Assembly (NCBI RefSeq): GCF_007859955.1
Contig: NZ_SJPR01000005.1
Location: 191,670 to 255,669, forward strand
From: Botrimarina colliarenosi
GTDB lineage: Bacteria; Planctomycetota; Planctomycetia; Pirellulales; Lacipirellulaceae
Length of the DNA stretch: 64,000 bases
Reading direction: 5' to 3'
Positions 63,061 to 64,000 of the stretch are shown piece after piece. The position numbers and the translations under genes were made by a program. Numbering within the stretch: the stretch's first letter is position 1; each line of letters begins with the position of its first letter. The notes below the pieces were generated by a model that saw only the letters and a list, made by a program, of their open reading frames with translations, ran no database searches and was not told where the DNA came from.

Positions 63061-64000
63061 TCACGCTCGCAGGTCTTCGGGCACGTCAGCTAACGCAGCG
63101 TCGCCCAGGACGTAGCTTCTGCCGACCAGTTCGGCATCGTGGTTCACGAGGTCGGGGAACCGCACGCCCGGCAAGACTTCGACGGCGAAGATCTCTTGCA
63201 CCCCTTCCTCGAAACGGCAGAATCCGAGCGTCTCGCCCGTCTCGATGTTGAGGACCCAGACGCCGCAGGCGCGTTCTTCGGCTTCTTTTAATCGCTCGAC
63301 CAAGGGAATGCCGCTGAAGATGGCCGACTCGCGGACTTGCGAGAGGCCGATGAATGCGAGCGGTCCCAGGAAGCTGAGGCCGCGGGTGAAGCCGGGGAAC
63401 TGGGCGATCGGTTCGTACTTCCCCGTGGCCAGATCAACCGTGCCGATCGTGCCTTCGCCACTCTCCAGGAGCCACAGCTTGCCGTTGTACCAACGGGGTG
63501 AGTGCGGCATCGACAGCCCGCGGGCGATGATCTCGTGCGAGTCGACATCGATCAGCAGTCCGCCGTCGCGTTTGTTCTCGCGCCAGCCTCCTGGCTCGTT
63601 GGTAGTTCCCAACGCCGTCATGTACTTCACTTTGCCGTCGCGGGTCGCTAAGCCGTTGAGGTGGCAGTTATCCCCCGGCGCCATCTGCTTGATGAACTTG
63701 GGCCGCCAGACCGGCTCGAAGCTGTTCTCTTCGCTTCGTTTGGCGAGACAGCTGAACGCCGTGTTCACGAAAACTAACTCGCGAGGCTGCTCTTGACCGC
63801 CAACGAACGCCATCTCGTGGATCTGGATGTCGCCCGTGCAGTGGCTGCGTCGGGGCAGGAAGCAGGCGTCGTGCTTGGCTTCGGTCGCAGGGTAGTCATC
63901 CGACTCGTCGAGCTTCTTGCAGACCGCTGGGACGTTGTGGAACTCCCAGATGTCGATGCTGCAACCGACGGCTAGCTTGCCGCCGTCGCGCGCCAGACCC
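63061..64000 (-). CDS. TIGR03032-family protein (5' end beyond window)
   Basis: The frame on the minus strand is open from the window edge through CFLPRRSHCTGDIQIHEMAF to the stop at 63061; an internal ATG at 63813 is not the start. Motifs: LVFVNTAFSCLA, GDNCHLNGLATRDGKVKYMTALG, WRENKRDGGLLID, LSMPHSPRWYNGKLWLLESGEG and FLGPLAFIGLSQVRES. This is the TIGR03032 beta-propeller-like family, function unknown. It looks chromosomal rather than part of the element. N-terminal sequence is missing. Confidence 0.85.
   Translation of the reverse strand, partial: GLARDGGKLAVGCSIDIWEFHNVPAVCKKLDESDDYPATEAKHDACFLPRRSHCTGDIQIHEMAFVGGQEQPRELVFVNTAFSCLAKRSEENSFEPVWRPKFIKQMAPGDNCHLNGLATRDGKVKYMTALGTTNEPGGWRENKRDGGLLIDVDSHEIIARGLSMPHSPRWYNGKLWLLESGEGTIGTVDLATGKYEPIAQFPGFTRGLSFLGPLAFIGLSQVRESAIFSGIPLVERLKEAEERACGVWVLNIETGETLGFCRFEEGVQEIFAVEVLPGVRFPDLVNHDAELVGRSYVLGDAALADVPEDLRA

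Overview
The window is GC-rich, gene-dense chromosomal DNA from a planctomycete, most likely of the Pirellulales (Lacipirellulaceae-like); the exact family is inference. The evidence is two PEP-CTERM proteins (VPEP/IPEP, membrane helix, Arg-rich tail), a DUF1207 protein, a VWA/STN/glycine-rich giant protein, a signal peptidase with a zinc-ribbon insertion, a DUF1580 protein, lipid A genes (lpxD, lpxI, lptB) and long imperfect palindromes in many intergenic gaps.

Layout. 1-6.5 kb: the end of a DUF1207 gene, tsaD, a thioredoxin-fold secreted protein, an HtrA-type protease and an SLC13/RCK permease. 6.8-11.1 kb: a 1,416-residue secreted VWA protein. 11.2-15.4 kb, minus strand: argB-argD-argF-rph. 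15.7-22.4 kb: two housekeeping blocks in classic order, glmU(N-terminal half)-prs-rplY-pth and rpsF-ssb-rplI-dnaB, with rpsR absent from its usual slot. 22.9-26.2 kb: a BamA-like protein with a long Pro/Tyr/Gln linker. 26.3-35.3 kb: accessory secreted proteins, an AcpH-like protein, an ECF sigma/anti-sigma pair, a response regulator, a GH29 fucosidase and two PEP-CTERM proteins. 36.1-43.6 kb: galE, two signal peptidases, then lptB, a J-domain protein, lpxD and lpxI.

44.1-46.9 kb is a compact regulatory locus. It holds a receiver-less sigma-54 activator, its terminator, an inverted repeat resembling an upstream activating site, a nearly perfect -24/-12 promoter, a 61-residue basic protein, a degenerate receiver protein, and a second basic protein translationally coupled to it. 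A C25 (gingipain-like) peptidase gene faces it.

48.5-62.9 kb looks like an integrative element in a tRNA-Gly(CCC) gene. In order it carries a tyrosine integrase, an AT-richer unknown protein, a DUF1580 excisionase-like protein, a primase-polymerase/AAA protein, a TubC-like/zinc-ribbon protein, a type I restriction-modification operon, and a terminase-small-subunit-like protein. The RM operon runs hsdM-hsdS-[DUF4365-unknown]-hsdR; the bracketed, compositionally foreign pair is the best candidate here for an undescribed defence module. I could not find the right attachment site. The window ends inside a TIGR03032-family gene on the minus strand.

All calls come from reading the sequence. No database search was run, so family names are recognition-based and the unknowns are stated as such.
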